Below, in pieces: positions 22,326 through 33,073 of a DNA stretch of 64,000 nucleotides. The stretch is taken from the NCBI RefSeq assembly GCF_902167145.1, contig NW_023367383.1, forward strand, positions 49,003 through 113,002, written 5' to 3'. Under the pieces are notes generated by a model, which saw only the letters and a list, made by a program, of their open reading frames with translations, did not search any database and had not been told where the DNA came from. A program made the position numbers and the translations under genes. The DNA comes from Zea mays. Lineage: Eukaryota; Streptophyta; Magnoliopsida; Poales; Poaceae. Position 1 is the stretch's first letter, and every line of letters begins with the position of its first letter.

Positions 22326-25300
22326 TTAGCAATAGAAATTTCTAGAATCAAGAATATTGAGCTCATGCCTAAGTTTGGTAAAAGTTTGTTCATCAAGTGG
22401 TTTGGTAAAGATATCGGCTAATTGATCTTTAGTATTAATGTATGCAATCTCAATATCTCCCTTTTGTTGGTGATCCCTAAGAAAATGATACCAAATGGCT
22501 ATGTGCTTAGTGCGGCTATGCTCGACGGGATTGTCGGCCATTTTGATTGCACTCTCATTATCACATAGCAAAGGGACTTTGGTTAATTTGTAACCGTAGT
22601 CCCGCAGGGTTTGCCTCATCCAAAGCAATTGCGCACAACAATGACCTGCGGCAATGTACTCGGCTTCGGCGGTTGAAAGAGCGACTGAATTTTGCTTCTT
22701 TGAGGCCCAAGACACCAAGGATCTTCCCAAGAACTGGCAAGTCCCTGATGTGCTCTTTCTATTAATCTTACACCCCGCCCAATCGGCATCCGAATAACCA
22801 ATTAAATCAAAAGTGGATCCCCGAGGGTACCAAAGCCCAAACTTAGGAGTATAAGCCAAATATCTCAAGATTCGTTTTACGGTCGTAAGGTGGGATTCCT
22901 TAGGGTCGGATTGGAATCTTGCACACATGCAAAGGGAAAGCATAATGTCCGGTCGAGATGCACATAAATAGAGTAATGAACCTATCATCGACTGGTATAC
23001 CTTTTGATCCACGGACTTACCTCCCGTGTCGAGGTCGAGATGCCCATTAGTTCCCATGGGTGTCTTGATGGGTTTGGCATCCTTCATCCCAAACTTGGTT
23101 AGAATGTCTTGAGTGTACTTTGTTTGGCTGATGAAGGTGCCCTCTTGGAGTTGTTTGACTTGGAATCCTAGAAAATACTTCAACTCCCCCATCATCAACA
23201 TCTCGAACTTTTGTGTCATGATCCTACTAAATTCTTCACAAGTAGATTCGTTAGTAGACCCAAATATGATATCATCAACATAAATTTGGCATACAAACAA
23301 ATCATTGTCAAGAGTTTTAGTGAATAGAGTAGGATCGGCTTTTCCGACTTTGAAGCCATTAGCAATAAGGAAATCCCTAAGGCATTCATACCATGCTCTT
23401 GGGGCTTGCTTGAGCCCGTAAAGCGCCTTAGAGAGCTTATAGACATGGTTAGGATACTCACTGTCTTCAAAGCCGGGAGGTTGCTCAACATAGACCTCTT
23501 CCTTGATTGGTCCATTGAGGAAGGCACTTTTCACGTCCATTTGATAAAGCTTAAAGCCATGGTAAGTAGCATAGGCTAATAATATACGAATTGACTCAAG
23601 CCTAGCTACGGGTGCATAGGTTTCACCGAAATCCAAACCTTCGACTTGGGAGTATCCCTTGGCCACAAGTCGAGCTTTGTTCCTTATCACCACACCATGC
23701 TCATCTTGCTTGTTGCAGAAGACCCATTTGGTTCCTACAACATTTTGGTTAGGACGTGGAACTAAATGCCATACCTCATTCCTAGTGAAGTTGTTGAGCT
23801 CTTCTTGCATCGCCACCACCCAATCCGAATCTTGTAGTGCTTCCTCTACCCTGTGTGGCTCAATAGAGGAAACAAACGAGTAATGTTCACAAAAATGTGC
23901 AACACGAGATCTAGTAATTACCCCCTTATGAATGTCGCCGAGGATGGTGTCGACGGGGTGATCTCGTTGGATTGCTTGGTGGACTCTTGGGTGTGGCGGC
24001 CTTTGTTCCTCTTCCTCCTTGTCTTCCTCATTTGCATCTCCCCCTTGATCATTGCCATCATCTTGAGGTGGCTCAATTGCTTGATCTTCTACTTCATCAA
24101 CTTGAGCCTCATCCTCATTTTGAGTTGGTGGAGATGCTCGCGTGGAGGAGGATGGTTGATCTTGTGCTTTTGGAAGCTCTTCGGATTCCTTAGGACACAC
24201 ATCCCCAATGGACATGTTCCTTAGCGCGATGCACGGAGCCTCTTCATCACCTATCTCATCAAGATCAACTTGCTCTACTTGAGAGCCGTTAGTTTCATCA
24301 AACACAACGTCACATGAGACTTCAACTAGTCCAGTGGACTTGTTAAAGACCCTATATGCCCTTGTGTTTGAGTCATAACCAAGTAAAAAGCCTTCCACAG
24401 TCTTAGGAGCAAATTTAGATTTTCTACCTCTTTTAATAAGAATAAAGCATTTGCTACCAAAGACTCTAAAATATGAAATGTTGGGCTTTTTACCGGTTAG
24501 GAGTTCATATGATGTCTTCTTGAGGATTCGGTGTAGATACAACCGGTTGATGGCGTAGCAAGCGGTGTTGACCGCCTCGGCCCAAAACCGATCCGAAGTC
24601 TTGTACTCATCAAGCATGGTCCTTGCCATGTCTAATAGAGTTCGATTCTTCCTCTCCACTACACCATTTTGTTGTGGGGTGTAGGGAGAAGAGAACTCAT
24701 GCTTGATGCCCTCTTCCTCAAGAAAGCCTTTGATTTGAGAGTTCTTGAACTCCGTCCCGTTGTCGCTTCTTATTTTCTTGATCCTTAAGCCAAACTCATT
24801 TTGAGCCCGTCTCAAGAATCCCTTTAAGGTCTCTTGGGTTTGAGATTTTTCCTGTAAAAAGAATACCCAAGTGAAGCGAGAATAATCATCCACTATTACA
24901 AGACAATACTTACTCCCGCCGATGCTTATGTAAGCAATCGGGCCGAATAGGTCCATGTGTAGGAGCTCCAGTGGTCTTTCGGTGGTCATGATGTTCTTGT
25001 GTGGATGATGGGCTCCAACTTGCTTTCCTGCCTGACATGCACTACAAATCCTGTCTTTCTCAAAATGAACATTTGTTAGTCCTAAAATGTGTTCTCCCTT
25101 TAGAAGCTTATGAAGATTCTTCATCCCAACATGGGCTAGTCGGCGGTGCCAGAGCCAACCCATGTTAGTCTTAGCAATTAAGCATGTGTCGAGTTCAGCT
25201 CTATCAAAATCTACTAAGTATAGCTGACCCTCTAACACACCCTTAAATGCTATTGAATCATCACTTCTTCTAAAGACAGTGACACCTACATCAGTAAATA

Positions 25301-25568
25301 GACAGTTGTAGCCCATTTTACATAATTGTGAAACGGAAAGCAAATTGTAATATAAAGAATCTACAAGAAAAACATTGGAAATTGAATGGTCAGGAGATAT
25401 AGCAATTTTACCAAGACCTTTGACCAAACCTTGATTTCCATCCCCGAATGTGATAGCTCGTTGGGGATCTTGGTTTTTCTCATAGGAGGAGAACATCCTT
25501 TTCTCCACTGTCATATGGTTTGTGCACCCGTTGTCTAGTATCCAACTTGAGCCCCCGGATGCATAAAC
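22326..25568 (-). CDS. pol: Copia polyprotein: protease, integrase, reverse transcriptase, RNase H
   Basis: The frame opens at 25568 after a TAG and stays open for 1080 codons to a stop at 22326. The first ATG is at 25514, giving 1062 residues (numbered from this ATG below). The protease active-site region ([11 protein letters not shown]) lies upstream of that ATG and has DNG where the family usually has DSG. An HHCC zinc domain at about 120-175 precedes the integrase core with Asp about 187 (HMDLFGP), Asp about 250 (RSDNGTEF) and Glu about 286 (GVVERKNRT), a D-x35-E spacing. Reverse transcriptase at about 590-830 has YVDD near 745. RNase H at about 905-1050 has SDADWAG, STAEAEY and DNESA. 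The order is that of Ty1/copia. Pol is in the +1 frame relative to gag. Integrity is good, but the DNG change may have inactivated the protease. Confidence 0.93.
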   Translation of the reverse strand, partial: VYASGGSSWILDNGCTNHMTVEKRMFSSYEKNQDPQRAITFGDGNQGLVKGLGKIAISPDHSISNVFLVDSLYYNLLSVSQLCKMGYNCLFTDVGVTVFRRSDDSIAFKGVLEGQLYLVDFDRAELDTCLIAKTNMGWLWHRRLAHVGMKNLHKLLKGEHILGLTNVHFEKDRICSACQAGKQVGAHHPHKNIMTTERPLELLHMDLFGPIAYISIGGSKYCLVIVDDYSRFTWVFFLQEKSQTQETLKGFLRRAQNEFGLRIKKIRSDNGTEFKNSQIKGFLEEEGIKHEFSSPYTPQQNGVVERKNRTLLDMARTMLDEYKTSDRFWAEAVNTACYAINRLYLHRILKKTSYELLTGKKPNISYFRVFGSKCFILIKRGRKSKFAPKTVEGFLLGYDSNTRAYRVFNKSTGLVEVSCDVVFDETNGSQVEQVDLDEIGDEEAPCIALRNMSIGDVCPKESEELPKAQDQPSSSTRASPPTQNEDEAQVDEVEDQAIEPPQDDGNDQGGDANEEDKEEEEQRPPHPRVHQAIQRDHPVDTILGDIHKGVITRSRVAHFCEHYSFVSSIEPHRVEEALQDSDWVVAMQEELNNFTRNEVWHLVPRPNQNVVGTKWVFCNKQDEHGVVIRNKARLVAKGYSQVEGLDFGETYAPVARLESIRILLAYATYHGFKLYQMDVKSAFLNGPIKEEVYVEQPPGFEDSEYPNHVYKLSKALYGLKQAPRAWYECLRDFLIANGFKVGKADPTLFTKTLDNDLFVCQIYVDDIIFGSTNESTCEEFSRIMTQKFEMLMMGELKYFLGFQVKQLQEGTFISQTKYTQDILTKFGMKDAKPIKTPMGTNGHLDLDTGGKSVDQKVYQSMIGSLLYLCASRPDIMLSLCMCARFQSDPKESHLTTVKRILRYLAYTPKFGLWYPRGSTFDLIGYSDADWAGCKINRKSTSGTCQFLGRSLVSWASKKQNSVALSTAEAEYIAAGHCCAQLLWMRQTLRDYGYKLTKVPLLCDNESAIKMADNPVEHSRTKHIAIWYHFLRDHQQKGDIEIAYINTKDQLADIFTKPLDEQTFTKLRHELNILDSRNFYC

Positions 25569-25581
25569 CTACAAAACAATT

Positions 25582-25819
25582 TTAGTTCTTGACTTTAGGT
25601 ACCCAAACGGTTTTGGGTCCTTTGGCATTAGAAACAAGAACTTTGGGTATCCAATCACAAGTCTTTGACCCCTTGTGTTTGCCCCCAACAAACTTGGCAA
25701 CTACCTTGCCGGATTTGTTAGTCAAAACATAAGATGCATCAAAAGTTTTAAAAGAAATATCATGATCATTTGATGCAATAGGAGTTTTCTTCTTAGGCAA
25801 CTTAGCACGGGTTGGTTGC
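25582..25819 (-). CDS. gag: 3' end of copia gag, cut off by the nested element
   Basis: About 79 codons reading into this segment from the insertion boundary (sense order starts PTRAKLPKKKTPIAS) and ending VPKVKN-TAA at 25582. It is in frame with the segment at 33074-35517 once the inserted element and one GTTGC copy are removed. The basic tail is typical of the end of gag in Opie/Ji elements. The pol frame opens 14 bp past the stop. Confidence 0.85.
25815..25819. repeat. Target-site duplication (left) of nested Zeon-like element 2
   Basis: GTTGC before TGTTGGGGGCC and again at 33069-33073 after CCCCAACA. Removing the element and one copy restores the copia gag frame (Arg-Gln-Pro-Thr), which confirms the boundary. 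Confidence 0.93.
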
Positions 25820-26458
25820 TGTTGGGGGCCTTCGGCTTCTGAAGGTCCTCAAAAACAGGATTTAACAGTATTTCTGGAGTATAATGTGTGAATAGGTATC
25901 TTCGGATTCAAGTCGACATCACAGTAGACCAGAGTAATACGAAGGTTGATACAGCGCCGAAGGTGTGAGCAGGAAAGCTTCGGCGTAGCAACAAAATGTG
26001 AAACCGACTTAAAGATGAAAAGGCTATTTAGACCTCGACAGATTACTATAGAATTATTATCAAATGTAAAGGGCATGAATGTAATTTTGTATGGGTTGTG
26101 CCCCGTGCCTATAAATAGGTGAATAGTACCCTCGTACTGTTCACGCGGACTGGGCATTCACTTTTGCGTCACGCTTGTACTTTCATCTCCTTCAAGTTGA
26201 AGGTACATTTGTAATTCAATGTTATTTCCATTCATATATAATAATAATGTATAATTATCTATGTAAACCTTTGTATTCCTTATAATTCATTCTTCGTCAT
26301 TATGTATTGTATTTATGAAGGTATGCCCTTCATAACCTTCGTCCGAAAACCATTATATCCTAAGGGGAATAATGCTTCGAAGGACGAAGGACTTTAACAT
26401 TTAATACTTTGTGTTGCCTTGTTCTTGATTCATAGCATTTGAGAACAAGTCCCCAACA
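25820..26458 (+). repeat. 5' LTR of Zeon-like element 2
   Basis: 639 bp. TATAAATAG at 26110-26118 is the likely promoter box. It differs from the 3' LTR at TTCTGAAG/TTCCGAAG, GAATAGG/GAACAGG, CCCTCGT/CCCCCGT and GTATTGT/GTAATGT. Two of these are C/T differences at or beside CG. Confidence 0.93.
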
Positions 26459-26473
26459 TTGGCGCCCACCTCC
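26459..26473 (+). promoter_or_regulatory. Primer binding site of Zeon-like element 2
   Basis: TTGGCGCCCACCTCC follows the 5' LTR directly and is identical to the site of element 1. The TGGCGCC part would pair with a tRNA 3' end GGCGCCA. Confidence 0.7.
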
Positions 26474-26534
26474 GGTGAACTCACTTCCACTCTTTGAGTT
26501 TTTTGAACACCTTCGGCGATCATAAACCTTCGTT

Positions 26535-28052
26535 ATGGCGCCGAAGAAAGCTTCAGCAGCTGGGACTGCAGCTCTACAACCGCTGGACCACAATCAGGAG
26601 ACAGTCTCCCTTCGGGAGGCCCGAAGCCAGAAAAGGAAGGCTGTTAGCCCGTCACCACCAGAGGACGAGTTAGATCAAGAAATCAGAAATATGGAGATGC
26701 TTCATCAACAAGTACAGAGGAAGAAAGAAAAGATGGCCAGGCTAGCTGAACTGCAGAGGCAGATAGACGAAGCCTCTGAAGAAGTTCGTCATCTTGCTCA
26801 GGATGAGCAATACCGAAGGCCTCAGCACCAAGACCTTCATCAGGAGGGTTTTCTCAACGAAGATGACTGGTATGACAATTTCCATCATGGGAATTTTGTT
26901 TTTGACGATGCTTCTCCTCTGTCCGCTGAGCTGCAGGCTACACCTTGGCCTCCGTCCTACAAGCCGCCTCAGCTTCCCGTATTCGATGGCCACTCAGACC
27001 CGAAGCAGTTTTTGATGAGCTACGAAGCAACAGTATCTTCGTATGGTGGAAATGCTGCGGTCATGGCCAAATCTTTTGTTATGGCTGTCAGGAGTGTTGC
27101 TCAAACCTGGTATTCCTCCCTTTGACCAGGAACGATCACTTCATGGCAGAAGCTGAAGGACCTGTTGTTAACTAGCTTCCAAGGGTTTCAGACGAAACCG
27201 GTTACTGCTCAGGCTCTGTTCCAGTGCACCCAGGATCACGAAGAATACCTTCAGGCCTATGTCCGAAGGTTCTTGCGTTTGAGGGCACAAGCACCAACGG
27301 TGCCCAATGAAATTGTCATTGAGGCCATGATCAAGGGGCTTCGGCCAGGACCGTCAGCTCAGTGCTTCGCTAGGAAGCCTCCTCAAACTTTGGAGAAGCT
27401 TCTCCAGAAGATGGATGAGTACATTCGGGCCGATAACGATTTTCGCCAAAGAAGGGAGGAGGCTTTCAGGTTTTCTGAAATGACCAGGGGCTTCGGTGGG
27501 AGGTTTTACCCGAGGCATGTTAGATCAATTCATAACTCTACACAAAATGATGATAAGGGGAGCCAACAGCAAAAGCCACAATGTTCCTCACAGGCTTCGG
27601 AGCAACAGCAAGGCCCCTTCCGACCACCAGCTCCAAGAGGCAGAGGTGCCAGGGGCTTCGGAGGAAGATTTGGCGATCAGCAGAGAAGAATCTTTTGCTT
27701 ATTCTGCGGTGAGAACAAAGGCCATACCACCAGGATGTGTCATGTTACCATCCAGAAGCAAAAGGAAATAGCCGAAGCCGCAGCGCAACAAGCTCAGCCG
27801 AAGCAGGTCATGCATACAGCTTCGTATCATTCGCCCTACATCCCAGAATATGTGGGCAACCACCCTGCAGTTTCTGTTGCTTCGGCGAGTCAACCTCAAG
27901 CTTCCTGGCAACAGCCTCCGCCTCCACCTCCGTTGCAACAAGGCCAGCAGCCAGAAGGGAGCCAGTATGCTCCACACCAAAGGGACTTCAGAGAGCAGTC
28001 CGAAGCTCGTACAGTCAACAGCACTGTGCCAGAGTCAAAGCACATCTATTGA
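26535..28052 (+). pseudogene. gag: Gag of Zeon-like element 2, with one nonsense codon
   Basis: 506 codons from MAPKKASAAG to a stop at 28052, the same length as in element 1. TGA at 27123-27125 (codon 197) replaces the CGA (Arg) present in element 1 and cuts the protein within the gag domain just after AQTWYSSL. Downstream it is open again: the rest of the gag domain, a Gly/Arg-rich stretch, the CX2CX5HX4C knuckle and the Gln/Pro tail. The N-terminal 196 residues include the basic start and the coiled coil. The stop sits in a different place from that in element 1, so the two losses are independent. Confidence 0.9.
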
Positions 28053-29032
28053 CAAATATCCTACCTTAATAGCAATCTTTTTCATTCAGTTTTATTTTCT
28101 GTAATAAAGGACATTGTTTAGGTTTCATGTAAATAGTTTCGTTGATTCTCACAGGGAAAATATATTTTTCACAGGCTTAAATTGTTGAAGTTTAAAGACT
28201 TGTGATAACAAAGAGGACCTTCGGACTATCGAAAATTCTTCGAAGCAACAAAAAGTCGTTCTAAGGAACGCAGAGTAAGTCTGCCGAAGTCACAAAAAAG
28301 TCGTTCCAAAGGGAGCGCAGTGTAGGTTTTTTGCTCCAAAGTCGTTCCTAAGGGAATGCAGAGCTTACAGCGAAAAGTCAACGCTGATTCCGCCAAAAGT
28401 AAAGGCGAAGAAGCTCCAAAGTCGTTCCTAAGGGAATGCAGAGCTTACAGCGAAAAGTCAACGCTGATTCCGCCAAAAGTAAAGGCGAAGAAGCTCCAAA
28501 GTCGTTCCTAAGGGAATGCAGAGCTTACAGCGAAAAGTCAACGCTGATTCCGCTGAAGTAAAAGGCGAAGAAGCTCCTAAGGGAGGCTTATAGTAAAAAA
28601 ATTATTATGTGTTTTGTCGCAGGAACGTGTGTATCTTCGGAATAAACACCATCTTACTCAGCATAACATCATCGCATCATTTCGCATAACATAAGCATCA
28701 TACATCATGTTGCATATGGCACAAGAAGGGGACATGACATCGATCTTCGGAAGAATGTTTTGAAAGGGGAAAATCATGCTAAGTAGCTTCAGAGAACATT
28801 TTCAAGAAGCCTGGATATTATTCATCAGAACACTGGATATTGTTGTGACAAAGAAAAATTCCTCTTCACGAAGCATGAAAAGAAGGGAAGGTGTTTTTTC
28901 GTCAAAGACTCAAAAAGCGGTACGTGTAAAGTTTCATGCATCGTAAAGAATTGAGCAATAAAAATGGGTATATTACATTCAGGATTACAAAATGTTACAT
29001 TCGGCTGAGGGCCTGGAGACGCTTTAGCAGGA
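28053..29032. other. Non-coding convergent spacer of Zeon-like element 2
   Basis: Counterpart of 16211-17195 in reverse. It contains the three 80-bp repeats and AT-rich 3'-end-like sequence, but no supported gene. The 137-bp deletion relative to element 1 (its 16111-16247) falls at the junction 28999/29000, where TTCGGCTGAG meets AATGTTACA. Confidence 0.75.
28338..28577 (-). repeat. Three tandem 80-bp repeats in Zeon-like element 2
   Basis: Units are bounded by GCTCC at 28333, 28413, 28493 and 28573, so the spacing is exactly 80 bp. They match the repeats at 16671-16910 unit by unit, including the divergent outer unit beside CTAAGGGAGGC. Confidence 0.9.
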
Positions 29033-32000
29033 TCTGAAGGACAGGATACGGCTATGCTGCTATTACAAATGGCAAACGAAGCTTAAAACCAAAAATTACA
29101 ACACAATAAAAACTATTAGTTAATACCTAATTGACCTTCGGGCTCTGCGCTCTTTTCAGCAGCCTTAGCCACTTCTCTAGCATCGTGAATCCCCTTTTCA
29201 CTTTTTTGAATGATTTCTCCTGCCATTTGTCGGCCACCATTATCCCAGATATCGGTAAAAAACTTTCCACCGATCATGCTTGCTTCGGCCGAAGGATCTC
29301 TTGCATCTTCAAAGGACAAAGCAGCTTCGGATTGTGCTAAAATTTTTACATGTTCGCAGCCCTTCTTCTCTAAAATGGTGGCAATTCCTCTGGCCCCAGA
29401 GAAAGCACATATATCCCCACGGCTATTTAAAATTTCTTCAAAGGCTTCAGCTTCGTGGCCGATCCATTCAATGGGACCTTAGGGATTGCCTCTCATAAAG
29501 TTTTCTTCACTTGAGAAGGCGCCGACCCTGGCGAAGCTACCTTTCAGCTTCTTAACACATTCTATAGATTTGTTATAACATCTCTTCTTGAATGAACGAA
29601 GCTCTTCAACAGTTACTTCTAAGTGATCTGCCCACTGGTCGCTGAGTTCTCGCCTTGTTTCTTCAAGTATGCGTTCTTCCCTGGCTCTGGCCAGTTGTTT
29701 CCGAAGATCTTCAATTTCGCGCTTCTGAGCTTCAGCTTGACCCTTGAAAGCAGCTTCGTCTTCCTTTATTTTATTTAGCAATGAGTGTAATATTTTATCT
29801 TTTTCGAGGCCTTCGTTCCTCAGTTCAATTACTTCGGAACGAAGGTTGCTCAGGGCTATAGCACACCCTTCGTCTTCAGCATCTTTTTGTGCCCTAAGGG
29901 CATTGCTAAGTATCAGGCCCTGCAAAGAAAAATATGTGTGTTTCAATAAATTTAAACAAACAAAAGATTTTTTGGTATCAACAAAGAATACAAGGATCCC
30001 ATTTGTCGCACCTTTAAGCTATTATAGGCCAGGCTGTCGGCCAGATCGTTCTTCGACAACACCGAGAGCCCGTCTTCTAAGGTTGGGAATCCGAAGCTCT
30101 TGCTCATCTCCCGGCAAACAGAAATTTCCTTGCTGTCAGGGTGACAATACAAAAAGTCTTCTTCTCCACTACCATTGAATATTAACGCCCCCTTTGGATA
30201 CTTCAGTTTTTGGGCGTAGTGCTGGGCCTCTCGCTCTTCTTTTTCTGATAGTTTTTTCCCCGAAGCATGACGAACAATATAATCACGAACTTTGGAGGAC
30301 GCTTCGGGGACAACGTCACCGATTTCTTCAACAGAAATTGGCTTTGTTATTTTTTCTTCCTCAGTTTCCAAGGATTTTATCTTTACGGGCTCTGAGGACT
30401 CAGCTTCAGCTTCAGTTTCCTGCTCTGGAGTTTTTGTATCAGAAATTTCAGTTGCTGTTTTAGGAGTGGCAGCAGCCTTTTTCGAAGGTGTGCTTGAGGA
30501 TTTGATTGTTTCCAGTACATCTAGCACATTAGCCATTCTCTTTCTTTTCGGAGTCATTACTGGCACTTTTTGATTTTTTATTGTCTCAACATTTGCTGCA
30601 GGACTCACAATTTCTGGTACTTTTTCTTCAGTTGGTTTTTCCACTTCTTCAATTTTTTCTGTGGATGGCGCTTTGGCCACTTCTTTGGTTTCCGGTAGCA
30701 AAATCTTCGGTTCTTCCAGTTCTATCCTTTTTGGCGTTTCAGTTATTTCTGCAGCTGCTGGCGGCGTGGCTGGATTGGTTGGCTTTTTAACCTCGGTGGC
30801 CGAAGAAGATTTTCCGGTAAACTCCGGCACCGAAGCTGGCTCGATATAGCGCGGCCGGTGCGTGAGGACCTTTATCTTCTTTCTTTCAGGTTCTGGCTCG
30901 CTAGGAGCAGTTGCAACTTCTTCTTTTGCAGAGGTTGTGTTTTTTCTCTTCTGCCTTCGAACAGGATAGCAATAGTCAGGGTAGACAAACCCAATTGCAT
31001 CAAATACCCGATTCAGCCTCTTCTTTTTTCGGCCTCCGAAGGCTGCTGACATCGCAGTATCTTCGGCCTTCGAATAAGCACCAAGCAGCTCATCACTTAA
31101 ATTTTCAATGCTCTTTAACCAGTCATCATCTGGCTCAGCAAATTTATCTCCGAACTTGAAGGTGTACTTCAGTCTCACAAGTCCACCTTCGTCGGCCTCT
31201 TTTATGGTTTCTTGTGGCATTTCCCACTTCTCCGCGAGCGGCCACACCCGGAAGGCAATATGCTCTTGTACTAAATCTCTTGTTCCAATAAAAGAGCAGA
31301 TAACGCCGAAGGCCCTCTGGCATTCTTCAGCAGCTTCACTCATTTCAACCTTCGGCCTCCGAAGGCCGAAGCTTTGCCAAATAGGACGCATAATTATACC
31401 TTTGATATCTTCTCGTACTGATAGGTCATTCTTCACATAGAACCATTCTGTCATCCAGTCGCCGGGCCATCTCTTCCGAAAGGTTGGTACGGGACAGCTT
31501 GCCCCGGACCGAGAAACGAAACTGTAGCAGCCAAAATTATTATGGTACTGTTCTTTGCCCCAAGGTTTCGTTTCATATGATAATTCGTGTATATTGCAGA
31601 AGCTTTTTGCATCAGGCTTCAGACCTTGGCTTCTAGCGGCCCACACGAAGATATTCAGCCTTATAATTGCCTCAGGAGTAAGTTGATGAAGATAGACTTC
31701 GAAGATTTTCAACACCTCCACGACGAAGCTACTCAAGGGAAATCGTAGCCCAGCTTTCAAAAAGCTTCGGTACACTACGACTTCATTTTCTTCAGGGTGT
31801 GGACAAGTCTTCTCCCCTTCGTCGGCCCTCACAATGGACAAATCCCGGAAATACCTTCCTCTCATGTTGACAAGATGATTCTCTTTGATAGTTGATTTAC
31901 CATAAACTGAATGGCTTGGTCGCCAGGGACGATCTTCGGAGTCTTCACTACCGCTGTCCACATCATAACTGTCACTGTCACCAGTATCCTCAGACAAGCC

Positions 32001-32123
32001 TTCTAGAATTTCCTTGGTAATTTTTTCTGTGTTTGTCTTCGACATCGCTATAAGAAACCCCAAGTTTTTCTCTTCGTCAAGAGTTAGCTTCGTCTCAGCT
32101 GCAGCTTTCTTATCTCCAGACAT
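29000..32123 (-). pseudogene. Opposite-strand Transposase_28-like gene of Zeon-like element 2, broken in exons 2 and 3
   Basis: Exon 1 (32123-30012) is open for 704 codons and about 98% identical in protein to that of element 1, with changes such as N/K in FYVNND, M/I in FGVMCS and L/H in YCLPD. The unspliced frame runs to 29952. Exon 2 (29919 to 29136 or 29127) has exactly the same length but carries a stop at 29479-29481 (GAA to TAA). Exon 3 starts at 29033 (acceptor CTTCAG) and is cut after about 33 bp by a 137-bp deletion that removed the natural C-terminus and stop. Exon junctions and phases agree with element 1, and the intron 1 acceptor is CAG here versus TAG there. This conservation is the main support for the exon model. 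Confidence 0.75.
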
Positions 32124-32265
32124 CTTCGGAAATACTAAAAAACTGTTTTCAAAGCCGAAGCTTCAAAACTAAAAGCTTAGAAAATCTTAGTGCGCAAAAG
32201 CTAAAAATCGAGTGAGCGAGAGCAAGTGACAAGAGAGCGTGCCAAATGAGTTTGCGGTATGACCG

Positions 32266-32273
32266 TATTTATA
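32266..32273 (-). promoter_or_regulatory. TATA box of the opposite-strand gene, element 2
   Basis: TATAAATA on the minus strand, 143 bp before the ATG at 32123, the same spacing as in element 1. It lies outside the LTR. Confidence 0.6.
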
Positions 32274-32419
32274 CGCCCAATGCGTTGAAAATTGAAAGAC
32301 CCCGCTTGTCAGTGAATGTTGCTATTCTAGCAAAGGGAAGGTGTTTTTTCGGACCTTCGGCGAAAAGCCTTCGTCCATTTCGCAATCTAAATTTATTATT
32401 TCAAACAAATTAATATTGC

Positions 32420-32429
32420 GAGGGGCTAC
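32420..32429 (+). promoter_or_regulatory. Polypurine tract of Zeon-like element 2
   Basis: GAGGGGCTAC directly before the 3' LTR TGTTGGGGG. Confidence 0.8.
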
Positions 32430-33068
32430 TGTTGGGGGCCTTCGGCTTCCGAAGGTCCTCAAAAACAGGATTTAACAGTATTTCTGGAGTATAATGTGTG
32501 AACAGGTATCTTCGGATTCAAGTCGACATCACAGTAGACCAGAGTAATACGAAGGTTGATACAGCGCCGAAGGTGTGAGCAGGAAAGCTTCGGCGTAGCA
32601 ACAAAATGTGAAACCGACTTAAAGATGAAAAGGCTATTTAGACCTCGACAGATTACTATAGAATTATTATCAAATGTAAAGGGCATGAATGTAATTTTGT
32701 ATGGGTTGTGCCCCGTGCCTATAAATAGGTGAATAGTACCCCCGTACTGTTCACGCGGACTGGGCATTCACTTTTGCGTCACGCTTGTACTTTCATCTCC
32801 TTCAAGTTGAAGGTACATTTGTAATTCAATGTTATTTCCATTCATATATAATAATAATGTATAATTATCTATGTAAACCTTTGTATTCCTTATAATTCAT
32901 TCTTCGTCATTATGTAATGTATTTATGAAGGTATGCCCTTCATAACCTTCGTCCGAAAACCATTATATCCTAAGGGGAATAATGCTTCGAAGGACGAAGG
33001 ACTTTAACATTTAATACTTTGTGTTGCCTTGTTCTTGATTCATAGCATTTGAGAACAAGTCCCCAACA
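32430..33068 (+). repeat. 3' LTR of Zeon-like element 2
   Basis: 639 bp, with about four differences from 25820-26458. It carries TATAAATAG at 32720-32728 and ends CCCCAACA followed by the GTTGC target copy. Confidence 0.93.
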
Positions 33069-33073
33069 GTTGC

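Larger units (their letters stand above)
25820..33068 (+). mobile_element. Second Zeon-1/cinful-like Ty3/gypsy element, nested in copia gag
   Basis: A 7249-bp element in plus orientation, opposite to its host and to the other Zeon-like element. Its 639-bp LTRs (TGTTGGGGGCC to CCCCAACA) differ at about four positions. The plan equals that of 12045-19425: primer site, gag, convergent spacer with three 80-bp repeats, opposite-strand gene, purine tract. It lacks pol. It has one stop in gag, a stop in exon 2 of the opposite-strand gene, and a 137-bp deletion relative to the first copy. That deletion accounts for nearly all the difference in length. Confidence 0.92.
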
